A stretch of DNA of 64,000 bases from JAKAIY01 sp963809385 (GCA_963809385.1 CAWEJL010000008.1:1-64000); one strand, 5' to 3'; positions 17,098 through 25,585 are shown, numbered from the stretch's first letter. Translations and numbers: made by a program. The notes: a model not told the origin generated them from the sequence alone.

Positions 17098-18141
17098 ATG
17101 ATCCCCCGCGAGATGATGGCGCTGATCGCGCGGCGCAAGCTGATGGCCGAGGTGCGCGTGGAGACGGCGACGCAGGCGCTGAGTGTGGTGGACGCGCTGG
17201 CGGCGGGCGGCATCGGCGCGTTCGAGATCGCGCTGACGATTCCCGGCGCCTCGGAGATTCTGACGCACTATGCCACGCGCGGCGACATCATCGTTGGCGC
17301 GGGCGCGGTGCTGGAAGGCCAGCAGGCGCTCGACGCCATCTCCAGCGGCGCGCGGTTCATCGCCTCGCCGATCTGCGCGCCGGATGTCGCCCAGGCCTGC
17401 CAGGAGAAGAGCATCGCCTGTGTGCTCGGCGCGCTGACGCCGACGGAGATCATCGCGGCGCAGCGCGCGGGGGCGGAGATGGTCAAGCTGTTCCCGGTGG
17501 AGGCGGTCGGCGGCCCAGCCTATGTGCGGTCGCTGCTGCGCCAGTTGACGCATATTAGCGTGCAGATTTCGGGCGGCTTCTCCATCGAGCACCTGATCGA
17601 GTACGTTGGACTGCCCGTCCGCTCGATCGCGCTGGGCGCGCTGCTCGCGCCGCCCGAGCTGGTGGAGCGCGCGGCCTGGCAGGCGATCACCAACCGCGCG
17701 CTGGCGTTCAGCCAGTTCGCGAGCAATCCGCACGCCTTCGCGGCGCAGTTCCTGGCGATGCTGTCGCCGCAGCCAGCGCGTCCTCAGGCGCCGCAGGTTC
17801 CGCCAGCGCAGCGCGTGGCGGCCAATTTGCCCACGATGCCGATCTCGCCCGGCGCGGCTCAGGCGGGCAAACTCGACGAGGCGCCTGGCCTGATCCGCCC
17901 GCCCGCCGCCTGGCAGGGGACGCCTGGCAGCGGCGATGGGTCCGGCGGCGGTGGTAGCGGCAGAATCAATCCCGCCGCGACCCCCCCGCCGCCCGGCGTT
18001 GCGGCAGGCCCCACCGCAACGAGTGGCCCCGCCGCGAACCTCCCACCGTCCGCCGCTGGCGCCCGCAATGCCCCTGAGCCATTCCAGCCGTGGGACTCGC
18101 GCCCGCTGCGGCAGGGTGACGACGAGGACTGGTTGCGGTGA
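17098..18141 (+). CDS. KDPG/KHG-aldolase-like protein with Pro/Ala-rich C-terminal tail
   Basis: A 347-residue protein. Residues about 1-205 form a class I aldolase barrel like 2-keto-3-deoxy-6-phosphogluconate / 4-hydroxy-2-oxoglutarate aldolase: FEIALTIPGA (catalytic Glu), VGAGAVL and EMVKLFPVEAVGG (Schiff-base Lys), GGFS near the end. In known KDPG aldolases the first motif reads E-x-x-x-R-T-P; here the Arg is Thr, so phosphate-substrate binding may differ. The last ~140 residues are rich in P, A and G and end in DDEDWLR, not part of the family. ATG 17098 has GGAAGGG upstream; ATG 17071 is also in frame. No sugar-acid dehydratase lies nearby. Confidence 0.8.
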   Translation: MIPREMMALIARRKLMAEVRVETATQALSVVDALAAGGIGAFEIALTIPGASEILTHYATRGDIIVGAGAVLEGQQALDAISSGARFIASPICAPDVAQACQEKSIACVLGALTPTEIIAAQRAGAEMVKLFPVEAVGGPAYVRSLLRQLTHISVQISGGFSIEHLIEYVGLPVRSIALGALLAPPELVERAAWQAITNRALAFSQFASNPHAFAAQFLAMLSPQPARPQAPQVPPAQRVAANLPTMPISPGAAQAGKLDEAPGLIRPPAAWQGTPGSGDGSGGGGSGRINPAATPPPPGVAAGPTATSGPAANLPPSAAGARNAPEPFQPWDSRPLRQGDDEDWLR

Positions 18142-18148
18142 GATGGGG

Positions 18149-18234
18149 GACCTCACCCCCTGGCCCCCTCTCCCGCAAGGAGAGGGGGAACATCGCTCCC
18201 CTCGCCCTCTGGGAGAGGGGAGCGGGGTGAGGTC
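18149..18234. repeat. Dispersed CTCACCCCCT-type hairpin repeat, inverted pair
   Basis: Starts GACCTCACCCCCTGG, then CCCCCTCTCC and GGAGAGGGGG form a hairpin. A second, inverted copy (…GGAGAGGGG…GGGTGAGGTC) follows at about 18197-18234. It sits 8 bp after the stop of the aldolase gene. Related copies: 27947-27990, 29423-29462, 39933-39971, 61459-61499. Confidence 0.8.
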
Positions 18235-18289
18235 AGGGTATTTATGCCCATGCGCGCCATGCGCCCGCCATTCATGGCCGCGAACCAGC

Positions 18290-18295
18290 TATAAT
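18290..18295 (+). promoter_or_regulatory. -10 box of the 18360 gene
   Basis: A consensus TATAAT 65 nt upstream of the ATG at 18360. No -35 box is convincing. Confidence 0.45.
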
Positions 18296-18359
18296 AATCA
18301 GACGAGATCGTCCAGGGCGGCGCGGGGTGTGTCCCGGCAGGCCGCGTGAAAGGTATCCC

Positions 18360-18866
18360 ATGTTTCGCAAGACGACGATGCTCCGCGCCGTGATCGAGGG
18401 ACTGGGCATCTATCTGGTTGGGCAGTCGCTGGCGCTGGCTCCCATCAGTTTCTGGCCCGCGCCCATCTTTCCCGTGATCTTGATCCTGCGGCTGGCGCTG
18501 TTCATCCTGCCGCCGGTCTGGGCGGCGATGCGCGTCAAGTCTACCCGGCGGGAGAAGATGAGCCGCCGCTTCTGGGCGCTCGGCCCGCAAATGGCGGTCT
18601 TCGCGACGCTCATCAGCGTGCTGATCGAGCTCTTCGCGGGTGAGACGGGGCCGCTGGGCGGCCTGAAGAGCGCCGGGCCAGACATCATGCGCTTTGGCAT
18701 GAGCGGCTCAGCGGGACTGACGGTAGGCGCGTTCGCGCTGGGTATTCTCTCGACCTTTGGCCTGCTGCTGGTCTACTACACCATCGCCGTGATCCTCACC
18801 CGGCTGGCCAACGGCGGCTTCCTGCGCTTCACCATGCCCGCTGGGAACGGGCGTGTGACGCTGTAG
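18360..18866 (+). CDS. Unknown four-helix membrane protein
   Basis: A 168-residue protein with hydrophobic segments near residues 10-28, 33-55, 75-95 and 118-150 and short polar loops. A basic stretch (RVKSTRREKMSRR) between the second and third segments suggests a cytoplasmic loop. GAAAGG is 6 nt upstream of the ATG. It has no motif I recognise. Its 3' end lies only 7 bp from the end of the convergent gene 18874-19620. Confidence 0.65.
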   Translation: MFRKTTMLRAVIEGLGIYLVGQSLALAPISFWPAPIFPVILILRLALFILPPVWAAMRVKSTRREKMSRRFWALGPQMAVFATLISVLIELFAGETGPLGGLKSAGPDIMRFGMSGSAGLTVGAFALGILSTFGLLLVYYTIAVILTRLANGGFLRFTMPAGNGRVTL

Positions 18867-18873
18867 GGCGGCG

Positions 18874-19620
18874 CTACCCCTGCTGCGGTGGCTGCGGTTC
18901 CTGCGGCTGCGGCTGCTGCGCTGGAGCCGCTGGATAGTCCGTCTGGGCGGGATACTGCGGAGCGGCGGGATATTGGGGGCCAGCATACGGCTGAGGGGGA
19001 TATTGGGGGCCAGTGTACGGCGGCGGTGGAGGATAGGCGCCTGGCTGCCCCATCGCGCCAGGATAGAAGGACTGCTGATACGGTTGTGGGGGATTGGCCT
19101 GTTGGTAGGTGTTCCGGCCCACAAGGCCACCGAGCGCGCCTATCCCCGCGCCAAAGCCGCCATCCACGATGAGCGCGATGACGATACCCAAGACTGCCCC
19201 TCCAATGATGATGGTTTGCAGCTGATTCTGCGAGATCGGGCTGTCTGCGGGCACCTGTATCTGTGGCGCGATGACCGTCATGATCAAGACCAGGGCGATG
19301 CCACTGCCAACCAGCGCGCCAATTAGGCCAGCGACCAGCCCTGTGAGGCTCGCCGCGCCCACCGAGCCAGTCTTGCGAGCGGTGAGTATGCCGGCGACGA
19401 AGAGAAGCCCGAGGTCCACCAGGTAGACGGCGCAGCCCAGGAGCGTCGTGCCCCCGTTTAGCGTCGTTGTTGGTGTGCCAGTACCAGCCTGAGCGAGAAT
19501 GTTGTAGGAGCCCAGTTGCCAGTTGATGAAGACATTCGCCAGGGCTATCGCGGCGATAATCGCGCCGAAGATGATTCCGTTGCGAAAGATCAGGCCACGG
19601 GCTGATGGTTGTTGTGGCAT
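18874..19620 (-). CDS. Four-helix membrane protein with P/Y/Q-rich tail
   Basis: A 248-residue protein. ATG 19620 is chosen because GGGGAGAGGG lies 5 nt upstream; an upstream in-frame ATG (19686) adds only a basic stretch. Four membrane segments (about 13-33, 52-80, 85-115, 130-160) are separated by a T-rich loop. The last ~75 residues are composed of YPPPPPYTGPQYPPQPY-like repeats, as in DUF5683/DUF4870-type membrane proteins with disordered tails, but I cannot assign a family. A TATAGT box at 19710-19715 on the minus strand is a likely promoter. Confidence 0.65.
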   Translation of the reverse strand: MPQQPSARGLIFRNGIIFGAIIAAIALANVFINWQLGSYNILAQAGTGTPTTTLNGGTTLLGCAVYLVDLGLLFVAGILTARKTGSVGAASLTGLVAGLIGALVGSGIALVLIMTVIAPQIQVPADSPISQNQLQTIIIGGAVLGIVIALIVDGGFGAGIGALGGLVGRNTYQQANPPQPYQQSFYPGAMGQPGAYPPPPPYTGPQYPPQPYAGPQYPAAPQYPAQTDYPAAPAQQPQPQEPQPPQQG

Positions 19621-19890
19621 CGTATCCCTCTCCCCTGTGAGGCGCGTCTTGCGCGTCTTCCGGCGTTTACGGATGGCGGGCGCCAAATCTCAGCGGCGCC
19701 CGCTTCCATACTATACGATAGACGTTCGCACGCGAGGGTGCAAAGGGAGCTGGCTCAGATATTTGTCTCCCACCGTTCTGGCGCGGGACACCAGGATTAA
19801 TACAACCACTCAACCACACCACCGTGCCAAGGTCAAAGACCCAGTTCAACGTGTTTTCCACGCTCACCAGCCGCCTTTCTGGGCGAAAGA

Positions 19891-19920
19891 TGTCCCCGCC
19901 ACAGTACTGTGGCGGGGACA
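19891..19920. terminator. Perfect 30-bp palindrome after degV
   Basis: TGTCCCCGCCACAGT followed directly by its reverse complement. It lies 25 nt beyond the degV stop (19945, minus strand), so transcription termination is the simplest role. As a loopless palindrome it could equally bind a dimeric protein. Confidence 0.5.
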
Positions 19921-19944
19921 TGCGCGATGGGGCTCCTGATGACC

Positions 19945-20790
19945 CTACTGCTCGGCGGTGAGGACGATGATGCCGCCCGCGCCAGGGCCGCCATGCGTGC
20001 CGACGACGGGGCCGAGGGTGTAGTAGTAGATCGGGCCGTCGTAGAACGTGCGGACGATGGCGGTGTACTGTTCGCCGACCTGCGGGGTGCTTTGCACGAT
20101 GGCCATCGCCTCGATCGGCGCGTGGCTCGCGGCAAGCTGTCCGACGCGCTCCTGCGACTTCGAGCGCGTGCGCACGTTCTCCAGCGGCAGCACCTGACCG
20201 TCGCGAATCTCCAGCACTGGCTTGACGTTGAGCAGCGAGCCGAGGAGCTGTCGCGCGCGCCCGATGCGCCCGCCGCGCTGCAGGTATTCGAGTGTGTCGA
20301 GCGCGCAGTAGAGGTGGATGCGTGAGACCATGCTCTCTGCATGGGCCTTCAGGTCCGCCAGCGACGCGCCCTGACGCGCTTCGGCGGCGATGATCTCCGC
20401 GGGCAGGCCGAAGCCGCCGCTGACCGTGCCGGAGTCGATCAGCTCGATGGGCTTGCCGGTCTCGGCGGCGACCACGCGCGCGGCGTTGAGCGCGGCGCCA
20501 TAGGTGGCGCTCAGCCCGCTGCCGAGCAGGATCGCCAGCACACTATCCGCGCCCTCGGCGAACAGCTTGCGGAAGGCCTCCTCGAAAACGCCGGGAGAGG
20601 GCGCGCTGGTGGTTGGCGAGACGGTGGTACTGGTCAACTTTTGGTAGAAGGCGTCGGCGGTCAGATCAACGCCATCGTGGTATTCCTGGTCGCCGAAGAG
20701 CACGACCAGCGGCACGACCTCGATACCAAGTTGCTGGGCGCGCTCACGCGGGATGTCCGCCGTGCTATCTACCAGAATCCGTACTGCCAC
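19945..20790 (-). CDS. degV: DegV family fatty-acid-binding protein
   Basis: A 281-residue protein from GTG 20790 (TTG 20808 would add six residues). VRILVDSTADIP is the typical start, followed by EVVPLVVLFGDQEYHDGVDL and TSAPSPGVFEEAF. LLGSGLSATYGAALNA and IELIDSGTVSGGFGL match the fatty-acid pocket regions of DegV/FakB proteins. FakB proteins present exogenous fatty acids to the kinase FakA. The neighbouring DAK-domain gene, of the YloV/FakA type, fits a fatty-acid kinase pair. Stop and start of the two genes nearly overlap, so they are an operon. Confidence 0.88.
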   Translation of the reverse strand: MAVRILVDSTADIPRERAQQLGIEVVPLVVLFGDQEYHDGVDLTADAFYQKLTSTTVSPTTSAPSPGVFEEAFRKLFAEGADSVLAILLGSGLSATYGAALNAARVVAAETGKPIELIDSGTVSGGFGLPAEIIAAEARQGASLADLKAHAESMVSRIHLYCALDTLEYLQRGGRIGRARQLLGSLLNVKPVLEIRDGQVLPLENVRTRSKSQERVGQLAASHAPIEAMAIVQSTPQVGEQYTAIVRTFYDGPIYYYTLGPVVGTHGGPGAGGIIVLTAEQ

Positions 20791-20804
20791 GCTGCACTTC
20801 TCTC

Positions 20805-22605
20805 TCAAACGCGCGCGAGCCGGGCGGCGTCGCCCGGCTCCGGCTCATTCAACGGCGATGATGTAGTGGTAATGGGGCTGGTCGCCGCGCTGGGACTCGA
20901 CCTCTGATTGGGGAACCACTCCCGGACGCGAGCGGCCATCGCGTCAGCGGCGGCGGGCGTCACGTCCTGGCCAGGGAAGAGGGTGATGATCTCATGCCCG
21001 GCGGCGTTCATCCGTGTCAGCAGGTCATGCGTGACCTGGTCGAGGTCCTGACCCGACGCGGCGAGCTTGCCGTCCGCCAGGCCGATGAGGTCGCCCTGCG
21101 GCGACTTCGACGCCGTCCATCGTCACGGCGCGCACGGCGCGCGTTACCTCGCCGGTCACCACCGAGGTCAGCGCCCGCTCCATCGCGGCGGCGTTGGCCT
21201 CGAAGTCTCCCTGATGATTGAAGGCCAGCAGCGCGGCGATGCCCTGCGGCATCGAATCGGACGGCACGACGTAGACCCGCTTGGTGGTGAGCTCCGCCCA
21301 CCTGCCGCGCGCTCATGAAGATGTTGTGAGTTGTTGGGCAGCAGGATGACGTTATCGCTGGGGCAGGCCTCGACGGCGCGCAGCAGGTCCTCGGTGCTGG
21401 GGTTCATCGTCTGGCCGCCGGGGACGACGCCGCCCAGATGGTAGCTCTCGAAGAGGCGCGCCCAGCCATCACCGGCGGCCACCGCGACCACCCCGACGGG
21501 CAGCCGCTCGACGGCGGGCGCGGGCGGCGCGGGCAGCGCGGCGGGCGGGCTGGCGCTGTGCGCGCCGTTCTGGAGGGCGGCGCTGTGCAGGTTCATCCCG
21601 GTCAGGCCGCGCTCGCGGGCGCTCTCCTCGGCGTAGGCCAGGCTCTGCTCCTGGAGGTTCTCGATGTTGATATCGAGCAGGCTGCCCAGGCTCACACCAT
21701 AGTCCAGCACCTTGCCGGGCATCGGGACGTGGGTGTGGACTTTGATCATCTGACTGTCGCCCGCCACGACTGTGGAGACGCCGCCCATCGCGTTGAGCGT
21801 GCGGCGGATGCCGTCCAGGTCCAGATTCTCGCCGCGCAGGAGGAAGACGACCTCGTAGCCGAACTCCTCCTCGATCTCGACGATCCCCTTGTGCGCCTCG
21901 TCTATCTGCTCGCGCTCGCCATGGCTCAGCGGCTCGACCGGCTCACCCTTCAAGAAGCGCAGGGCGCCCTCCAGGATGGTGACGAAGCCCTGGCCGCCGG
22001 CGTCTACCACGCCCGCGTCCTTGAGCTTCTGGAGCTGGTCTGGGGTGCGGGCGACCGCGTCTTTGCCGGCGCGCACGGTGTCTTCGAGGAGCTGTAGGAA
22101 ATCAGCGCCCGCGCTGGCGCTCTTCACCGCGGCGCCGGCGGACTCGCGGGCGACCGTCAGGATCGTGCCTTCGACGGGCTTCTCGACGCAGAGGTAGGCC
22201 GCGCGGGAGCCTTCCTGGAGGGCGGCGGCGAAGTCGGTGGGGGTGATGGCGGCTTTGCCGGCGATGGTCTTGTTGAAGCCGCGCAGCGCCTGCGAGAGGA
22301 TCGAGCCGGAGTTGCCGCGCGCGCCCATCAGCGCGCCGCGCGAGAACTGCTCCATGAAGACGCTGGCGCTGGCGTCCTCCGGGCCTAGCGGCGGCCTTGA
22401 CGGCGGCGGCCATGGTCAGGGTCATGTTCTTGCCCGTATCGCCGTCGGGGACAGGGTAGACGTTGAGGGCGTTGATCGCTTCTTTATGGCGCTCCAGCCA
22501 GTGATAGCCGGCGGTGAAAGCGCCCTTGAGCGCGGGCCCATCCAGCGACATGAGGGCGCGTTGCGGCCGGGCGCGGGTGAATCGCGCGAAGATGTTACGT
22601 GCCAT
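20805..22605 (-). pseudogene. DAK2-domain (YloV/FakA-like) protein, interrupted by frameshifts
   Basis: Segments in different frames join into one protein of about 600 residues: NVYPVPDGDTGKNMTLTM (Dak2 phosphate/metal motif, up to about 22380), MEQFSRGALMGARGNSGSIL and VDAGGQGFVTILEG (22355 to about 21300), SMPQGIAALLAFN and TRAVRAVTMDGVEVAAG (to about 21090), and HEIITLFPGQDVTP (to 20805). At least four single-base shifts are needed (near 22380, two near 21270-21300, one near 21090). FakA-like proteins phosphorylate fatty acids bound by FakB/DegV. All motifs are well preserved, so sequencing indels are more likely than true decay. Start assumed at ATG 22605. Confidence 0.8.
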
Positions 22606-22621
22606 ATCTCTCGCGGGGGCG

Positions 22622-23326
22622 TCAGGCCCCCACTCGCCCTCCATTCACAGCAGAGTGAACAAACTGGAAGCGTCGCGCCATCGTTGCTCGTTGTCTCGCA
22701 GAGCGAGGACGAACACGCGCGGGGTTATGGTGATGCGGTATGCGCTCCGCGTGGGCGCGCCTGCCCTCATAGTGGGGCGAGGCGAGCGCAACGCGGTGGG
22801 TATGGGACAGCGCGTCGGACGCGGGGAGCCGGAGACCGACGCGCCATAGGGGCGTTATACCATCACAGCGGGCTGGCGCGCCCAGCGCCTGGATGTTGAC
22901 ATTCACCCGCGCCACGCGCAATCCCAACGCCTCCTCGATCGCATATTTCACACCGACCATAATCGTGTGGGCCACCTCGATCACGCGCAAACCGCTCTCG
23001 AGAATGACCCACACATCGACGACGATAGAGCCGTCCACGAACCGCGTCTCTACCCCGCGCGCGGCGCGTTCCGGCGCCAGGCGCTCCACCGGGCGCAGTC
23101 CAGTATGGCGCGGCGCGAGGCCGACGACGCCGTAGCACTCCGACACGGCGCACGCGGCGATGGCGGCGATGGCGCGAGCGGTAACCTCGATCTTGCCCTC
23201 CACACCGGCGCCTGCGGCGCCTGGGCGCGCACCCGCGACTCGCCTGGTAAGCGTGGTAGCCTGGCGGGCCACCCGCGTGAACCCGGCGACGGGGAAAGCC
23301 GCCGCTGTCGAGTCTACGGTGGTCAC
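22622..23326 (-). CDS. Asp23/Gls24 (YloU-like) family protein
   Basis: Residues about 40-160 carry the Asp23 pattern: GKIEVTARAIAAIAACAVSE, YGVVGLA, VDVWVILESGLRVIEVAH, VKYAIEEALGLRVARVNVNI. Family members are alkaline-shock or envelope-stress associated proteins of unknown biochemistry. The start is probably GTG 23326. After VNIQALG the frame continues for about 80 residues rich in R and H that no relative needs, and a stop in another frame lies near 22860, so the tail may result from one more indel. It lies upstream of the DAK gene and divergent from rpmB, as yloU does in Bacillus. Confidence 0.78.
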   Translation of the reverse strand: MTTVDSTAAAFPVAGFTRVARQATTLTRRVAGARPGAAGAGVEGKIEVTARAIAAIAACAVSECYGVVGLAPRHTGLRPVERLAPERAARGVETRFVDGSIVVDVWVILESGLRVIEVAHTIMVGVKYAIEEALGLRVARVNVNIQALGAPARCDGITPLWRVGLRLPASDALSHTHRVALASPHYEGRRAHAERIPHHHNPARVRPRSARQRATMARRFQFVHSAVNGGRVGA

Positions 23327-23525
23327 GGTGATTCATCACCCCGATTCGCCTGAACGCGCCCTCTGTCGCGCGACCACCCGCGTGAGCCGGAGCGCCGTGA
23401 CGGGCGCTTCCCACGCGGCGCGCGGGTATAGTAGTGAAGAATCCGGCAGACGTTCATAGGCGCGTGGGAAAGACAGGCGGGCTAGCCTGTCCGCGCATGA
23501 AGTCTGGCATGCGCAGCATACACGC

Positions 23526-23557
23526 GCTTGCGCGCTAGCGCAAGCCCATGATATACT
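23526..23557 (+). promoter_or_regulatory. rpmB promoter with overlapping inverted repeat
   Basis: TTGCGC (23528-23533) and TATACT (23552-23557) are 18 nt apart. GCTTGCGC (23526-23533) and GCGCAAGC (23538-23545) are perfect inverted arms 4 nt apart that cover the -35 box and half the spacer, so a repressor or a fold in divergent transcripts is possible. Confidence 0.5.
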
Positions 23558-23613
23558 TTCCTGGCGTGTTCGCTCCAGCGAGCGGCGACGCCCCAACCAG
23601 CACCCAACCAGAA

Positions 23614-23647
23614 GCGCCGGATGTGGCAAGCGTGCCATATCCGGCGC
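23614..23647 (+). other. Strong hairpin in the rpmB leader
   Basis: 23614-23628 pairs with 23633-23647 around AGCG (15 bp, one G-U pair). It lies in the ~140-nt leader between the promoter and the ATG at 23706. Leaders of ribosomal protein genes often carry autoregulatory structures; this one matches none I know. Confidence 0.5.
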
Positions 23648-23705
23648 CAGAGTGTCTTAGAGATCTATCCGCTTGAATCAGTCAAGCCCGATAAGGGGGA
23701 AAGCC

Positions 23706-23900
23706 ATGTCCTCTCGCTGCGATATGTGCCACCGGAGCGCCCAGTACGGCCACACGGTCAGCCACTCGAACCGCAAGGCGAACCGCCGCTTCCTGGTCAA
23801 CGTACAGCGCCGCCGAATGGTGATTGACGGGACACCACAGCACGTCTACATTTGCACACGCTGCATGCGCACGATGGCCAAGACCCCCAAGGCGCGATAG
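23706..23900 (+). CDS. rpmB: 50S ribosomal protein L28
   Basis: A 64-residue large-subunit protein. CDMCHRSAQYGHTVSHSNRK is the conserved L28 start with a CxxC pair, and ICTRCMRTMAK supplies the second CxxC, so this is the zinc-binding form. AAGGGGGA lies 5 nt upstream of the ATG. It is divergent from the Asp23-like gene, as in Firmicutes. An intrinsic terminator follows at 23944. Confidence 0.96.
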   Translation: MSSRCDMCHRSAQYGHTVSHSNRKANRRFLVNVQRRRMVIDGTPQHVYICTRCMRTMAKTPKAR

Positions 23901-23943
23901 CCCGGCGCTTCTTCCCGCTGTTTTCCCTCCTTTGCTAGCACGT

Positions 23944-23974
23944 ACGGCTGCGAGCGCACGCTCCAGCCGTTTTT
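23944..23974 (+). terminator. Intrinsic terminator of rpmB
   Basis: ACGGCTG and GAGCG pair with CGCTC and CAGCCGT, with a bulged C, and run into TTTTT. This is the only classical hairpin plus T-run terminator seen clearly in the window. The following 24.0-24.23 kb holds no recognisable gene. Confidence 0.75.
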
Positions 23975-24238
23975 GTGATGGCGCGCGGCTTGAGGCCGGT
24001 TCACAACGTTCACCACTCGTCTCGTCGTCTCGTCTCGCCATTCGGCTTGCATGGAGCGCGGCCTGGATGGTGGCGTGGCCGCGCTGTTGCGCGCCAGCGA
24101 AAAACGCAAAAGATGAGAAATCTCCCAGCGCATTCTGACGGTCCTCTCAGATCATCTCCGTATGGTGTGAATTGTGCGATGCCTGTTGGGCGCGCCGGCG
24201 TGTTGTAGAGACGCCGGCCACATAGGGAGAGACCGTGT

Positions 24239-24634
24239 ATGGGAGCGCATGAAGGGTTCGGCGGGCCGGACCACTTCAGCGGTGGGCCGGGGTGGCTGCC
24301 GCTGCTATTGACGGGCATGTCGTTGCTGTGGCTAATCGCGCCATTCGCCATCACCGCCGCGTATCTCTGGTGGCGCTCACGCCGCCCGGCGCTGACGGGG
24401 CAGCCGCTGGTCCAGCCGCTGGTCGCGGATGACCCGAGCTCGTTCGAGCTGTTGCGCCGGCGGTATGTGGTGGGTGAGATTGACACGCCGACCTTCGAGG
24501 AGATGACCGAGCGGCTGTTGGTCTCCGAGCATGTGGAGGAGCGGCGCCAGCCGCTGCTGGCGCGCTACGACCGCTACGACCGCTACCTCCGGCGGGAGCG
24601 GCTGGACAGCGAGCCGCGCGATGTCATGCTGTAG
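24239..24634 (+). CDS. Membrane-anchored SHOCT-domain protein
   Basis: A 131-residue protein. It has a Gly-rich N-terminus and one membrane segment (about 18-44, ending in WWRSRR), then residues about 66-92 read FELLRRRYVVGEIDTPTFEE, the short SHOCT (oligomerisation) motif. The charged C-terminus has a repeated RYDRY. SHOCT motifs occur at the ends of many small membrane proteins without known activity. GGGAGAGA precedes the ATG by about 6 nt. Monocistronic. Confidence 0.75.
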   Translation: MGAHEGFGGPDHFSGGPGWLPLLLTGMSLLWLIAPFAITAAYLWWRSRRPALTGQPLVQPLVADDPSSFELLRRRYVVGEIDTPTFEEMTERLLVSEHVEERRQPLLARYDRYDRYLRRERLDSEPRDVML

Positions 24635-24689
24635 CGCCGCGCGACGCTTCAGAATTAAGGACTGGCGCGCGATAGGGCCGTGTTTCGCC

Positions 24690-24719
24690 TTGGCGCCCGT
24701 CAGTGTCGTGTGCTACACT
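24690..24719 (+). promoter_or_regulatory. Candidate infC promoter
   Basis: TTGGCG (24690-24695) and TACACT (24714-24719) are 18 nt apart, with TG one base before the -10 box (extended -10). It would give a leader of about 100 nt before the proposed start at 24824. Confidence 0.45.
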
Positions 24720-24823
24720 CGAAAGCGATTATCCGTGAATGCGTGACGCGACTGGAAGCAGGCCATGTGGAGTCTGCTCACGAGCGCCGCGCGGGAACAC
24801 GCAGGACACTGGGAGGTGTATCT

Positions 24824-25585
24824 ATCAACAGAGATTTTCGGGGCGACAACCGGCAGCAGCAGAAAGAGCTGCGGATCAATGAGCGGGTGCGCGCGCGCGA
24901 GGTGCGGCTGATTGACGAAGAAGGCCAGGTCGTCGGGGTGATGACCTCGATGCAGGCGTTCGCCATCGCGCGGGAGCGTAACCTCGATCTGGTCGAAGTC
25001 TCGCCCATGGCGGTTCCCCCTGTCTGCCGTCTTATGGACTATGGCCGGTTCAAGTACGAGCAGCAGAAGAAGGAAAACGAAGCCCGCAAGCGCCAGAAGA
25101 CATCGGAGCTCAAAGAGATCCGCATGCGCCCCAAGACCGACGATCACGATCTGACCGTCAAGGTCCGCAAGGTCGAGGAGTTCCTCGGCGAGGGGGACAA
25201 GGTCAAGGTTGCCGTGGTGTTCCGTGGTCGCGAGATGGCCCATCCCGACCTGGGGCGCAAGCTGCTGGAGCAGGTGATCGTGGAGCTGAAGAATGTGGCC
25301 GCGATCGAGCGCCCGCCGATGCTCGAAGGGCGCATGATGTCCATGATCCTGACCCGCGCGCCCGGATGGGAGCCGCCGAAAAAGGTGGCGCCAGTGACGC
25401 GCGCGCGCAAAGGCCACGAGGCCGCCGCGCTTGACGACGCCAGCGAAGACGCGACGACGCGGACGGATGGCTGGAAGCGCCGGAGCGCTGAGGTCGCTGA
25501 GGTCGCTGAGGTCGCTGAGGTCATGGCGGAGGCCTCCGCTCCACAGGAGGCGGCGGCCCCTGAGGGCGCCACTACGGCGCAATAA
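24824..25585 (+). CDS. infC: Translation initiation factor IF-3 with AUC start
   Basis: About 253 residues. FRGDNRQQQKELRINERVRA and VSPMAVPPVCRLMDYG form the N-domain, the long KYEQQKKENEARKRQK helix the linker, and KEIRMRPKTDDHDLTVKVRK the C-domain. IF-3 binds the 30S subunit and checks start codons. The proposed start is ATC 24824, because GGGAGG (24811-24816) is ideally spaced and homology begins right there; the first upstream ATG in frame (24749 or earlier) lacks support. In E. coli infC starts with AUU for autoregulation. The last ~65 residues are a low-complexity A/E tail with AEV repeats. No rpmI/rplT follows. Confidence 0.92.
   Translation: MNRDFRGDNRQQQKELRINERVRAREVRLIDEEGQVVGVMTSMQAFAIARERNLDLVEVSPMAVPPVCRLMDYGRFKYEQQKKENEARKRQKTSELKEIRMRPKTDDHDLTVKVRKVEEFLGEGDKVKVAVVFRGREMAHPDLGRKLLEQVIVELKNVAAIERPPMLEGRMMSMILTRAPGWEPPKKVAPVTRARKGHEAAALDDASEDATTRTDGWKRRSAEVAEVAEVAEVMAEASAPQEAAAPEGATTAQ
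25487..25522 (+). repeat. Four tandem copies of GCTGAGGTC in infC
   Basis: Four exact 9-bp units encode four AEV repeats in the C-terminal tail of IF-3. Copy number could vary by slippage without changing the frame. Confidence 0.9.

Noticed and set aside
25487..25522. Short tandem repeats as a possible CRISPR or regulatory array
   Set aside because: Units are 9 bp without spacers and encode AEV repeats inside infC.
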